A stretch of DNA of 64,000 nt from Bryum argenteum. Lineage: Eukaryota; Streptophyta; Bryopsida; Bryales; Bryaceae. The stretch is from NCBI GenBank assembly GCA_037043015.1, contig CM073327.1, forward strand, positions 1,346,727 to 1,410,726, read 5' to 3'. The position numbers were made by a program, and so were the translations under genes. Positions 63,944-64,000 of this stretch are shown one piece after another. Below the pieces are notes generated by a model. The model saw nothing but the letters and a program-made list of their open reading frames with translations, was not told where the DNA came from and did no database searches. Within the stretch, counting starts at the first letter, position 1. Each line of letters starts with the position of its first letter.

Positions 63944-64000
63944 CCTTCTTTGGTACTCCTTCTTGTCCTTGTCACTTGCATCAGATGGTGGGGCCTCCTC

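Larger units (their letters stand above)
54533..64000 (-). mobile_element. Copia F, 5' end outside window, split by a giant solo LTR
   Basis: Coding at 63196-64000 (Gag to protease) and 54843-55914 (protease to C-terminal remnant) are one element interrupted between TYEV and the HLGDDS residues by the solo LTR 55915-63195 with duplication CCTCA. It carries an integrase deletion with a different junction (MQIK|CRDVVF) from D/B/E. The remnant 54843-55259 is in broken frames. Confidence 0.85.

Overview
The window is a transposable-element-dominated stretch of a land-plant nuclear genome. The evidence is plant-type Ty3/gypsy and Ty1/copia retrotransposons, a CACTA element, a hAT element, and one intron-containing housekeeping gene, a 413-residue translation initiation factor eIF4A (minus strand, 32344-34415). 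I cannot name the species. No bacterial-style operon, CRISPR array, rRNA or tRNA gene was seen.

Layout. (1) 1-15038: 5' part of a minus-strand Ty3/gypsy element (integrase, RT-RNase H, protease, gag, tRNA-Asp-type primer site). Its LTR is very large (about 4.9 kb net) and carries a sense protein-coding ORF. That LTR is split by a solo LTR of a related family (8228-12851, target duplication CGGGG) that carries its own copy of the ORF. (2) 15039-18436: a second minus-strand gypsy element, cut inside its protease region by element 1. (3) 18907-21925: four related MITE copies flanked by TTAA with CCC...GGG inverted ends (piggyBac-like), three of them within a 1.1-kb tandem duplication. (4) 22470-31673: a decayed plus-strand copia element split in its RT by a non-autonomous CACTA element (26632-30234, duplication TGA). 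(5) 31674-35337: eIF4A with five coding exons and a probable 5'-UTR intron. (6) 35338-39893: a degenerate hAT element inserted just upstream of eIF4A. (7) 40062-41638: a 1.58-kb solo LTR (duplication ACTAC) that lacks the embedded ORF but shares short sequence with the giant LTRs and has an array of hairpin repeats. (8) 41820-55914 and 63196-64000: a thicket of one copia family, mostly minus strand. It includes at least three copies with the same integrase-to-RT deletion (gag+protease-only derivatives), LTR-to-coding junctions and a permuted plus-strand fragment. (9) 55915-63195: another giant ORF-bearing solo LTR (duplication CCTCA) inside a copia element. It is itself split by a miniature LTR-PBS-LTR element (55971-58705, duplication ACAAC).

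The most unusual feature is the family of 4.5-4.9-kb LTRs (three copies in the window) with a sense ORF in the presumed U3 region. It encodes a globular N-terminal domain, long acidic runs, a basic nuclear-signal-like patch and a helical/acidic C-terminus. The placement recalls U3-encoded accessory genes of some vertebrate retroviruses. All three copies are broken by frameshifts, stops or insertions, but the N-terminal domain is recognisable across a deep split within the family.

Insertion order read from nesting: gypsy 2 before gypsy 1 before the solo LTR at 8228; copia E before copia F before the giant LTR at 55915 before the miniature element at 55971, which is youngest (its two LTRs differ at only about eight positions by eye).
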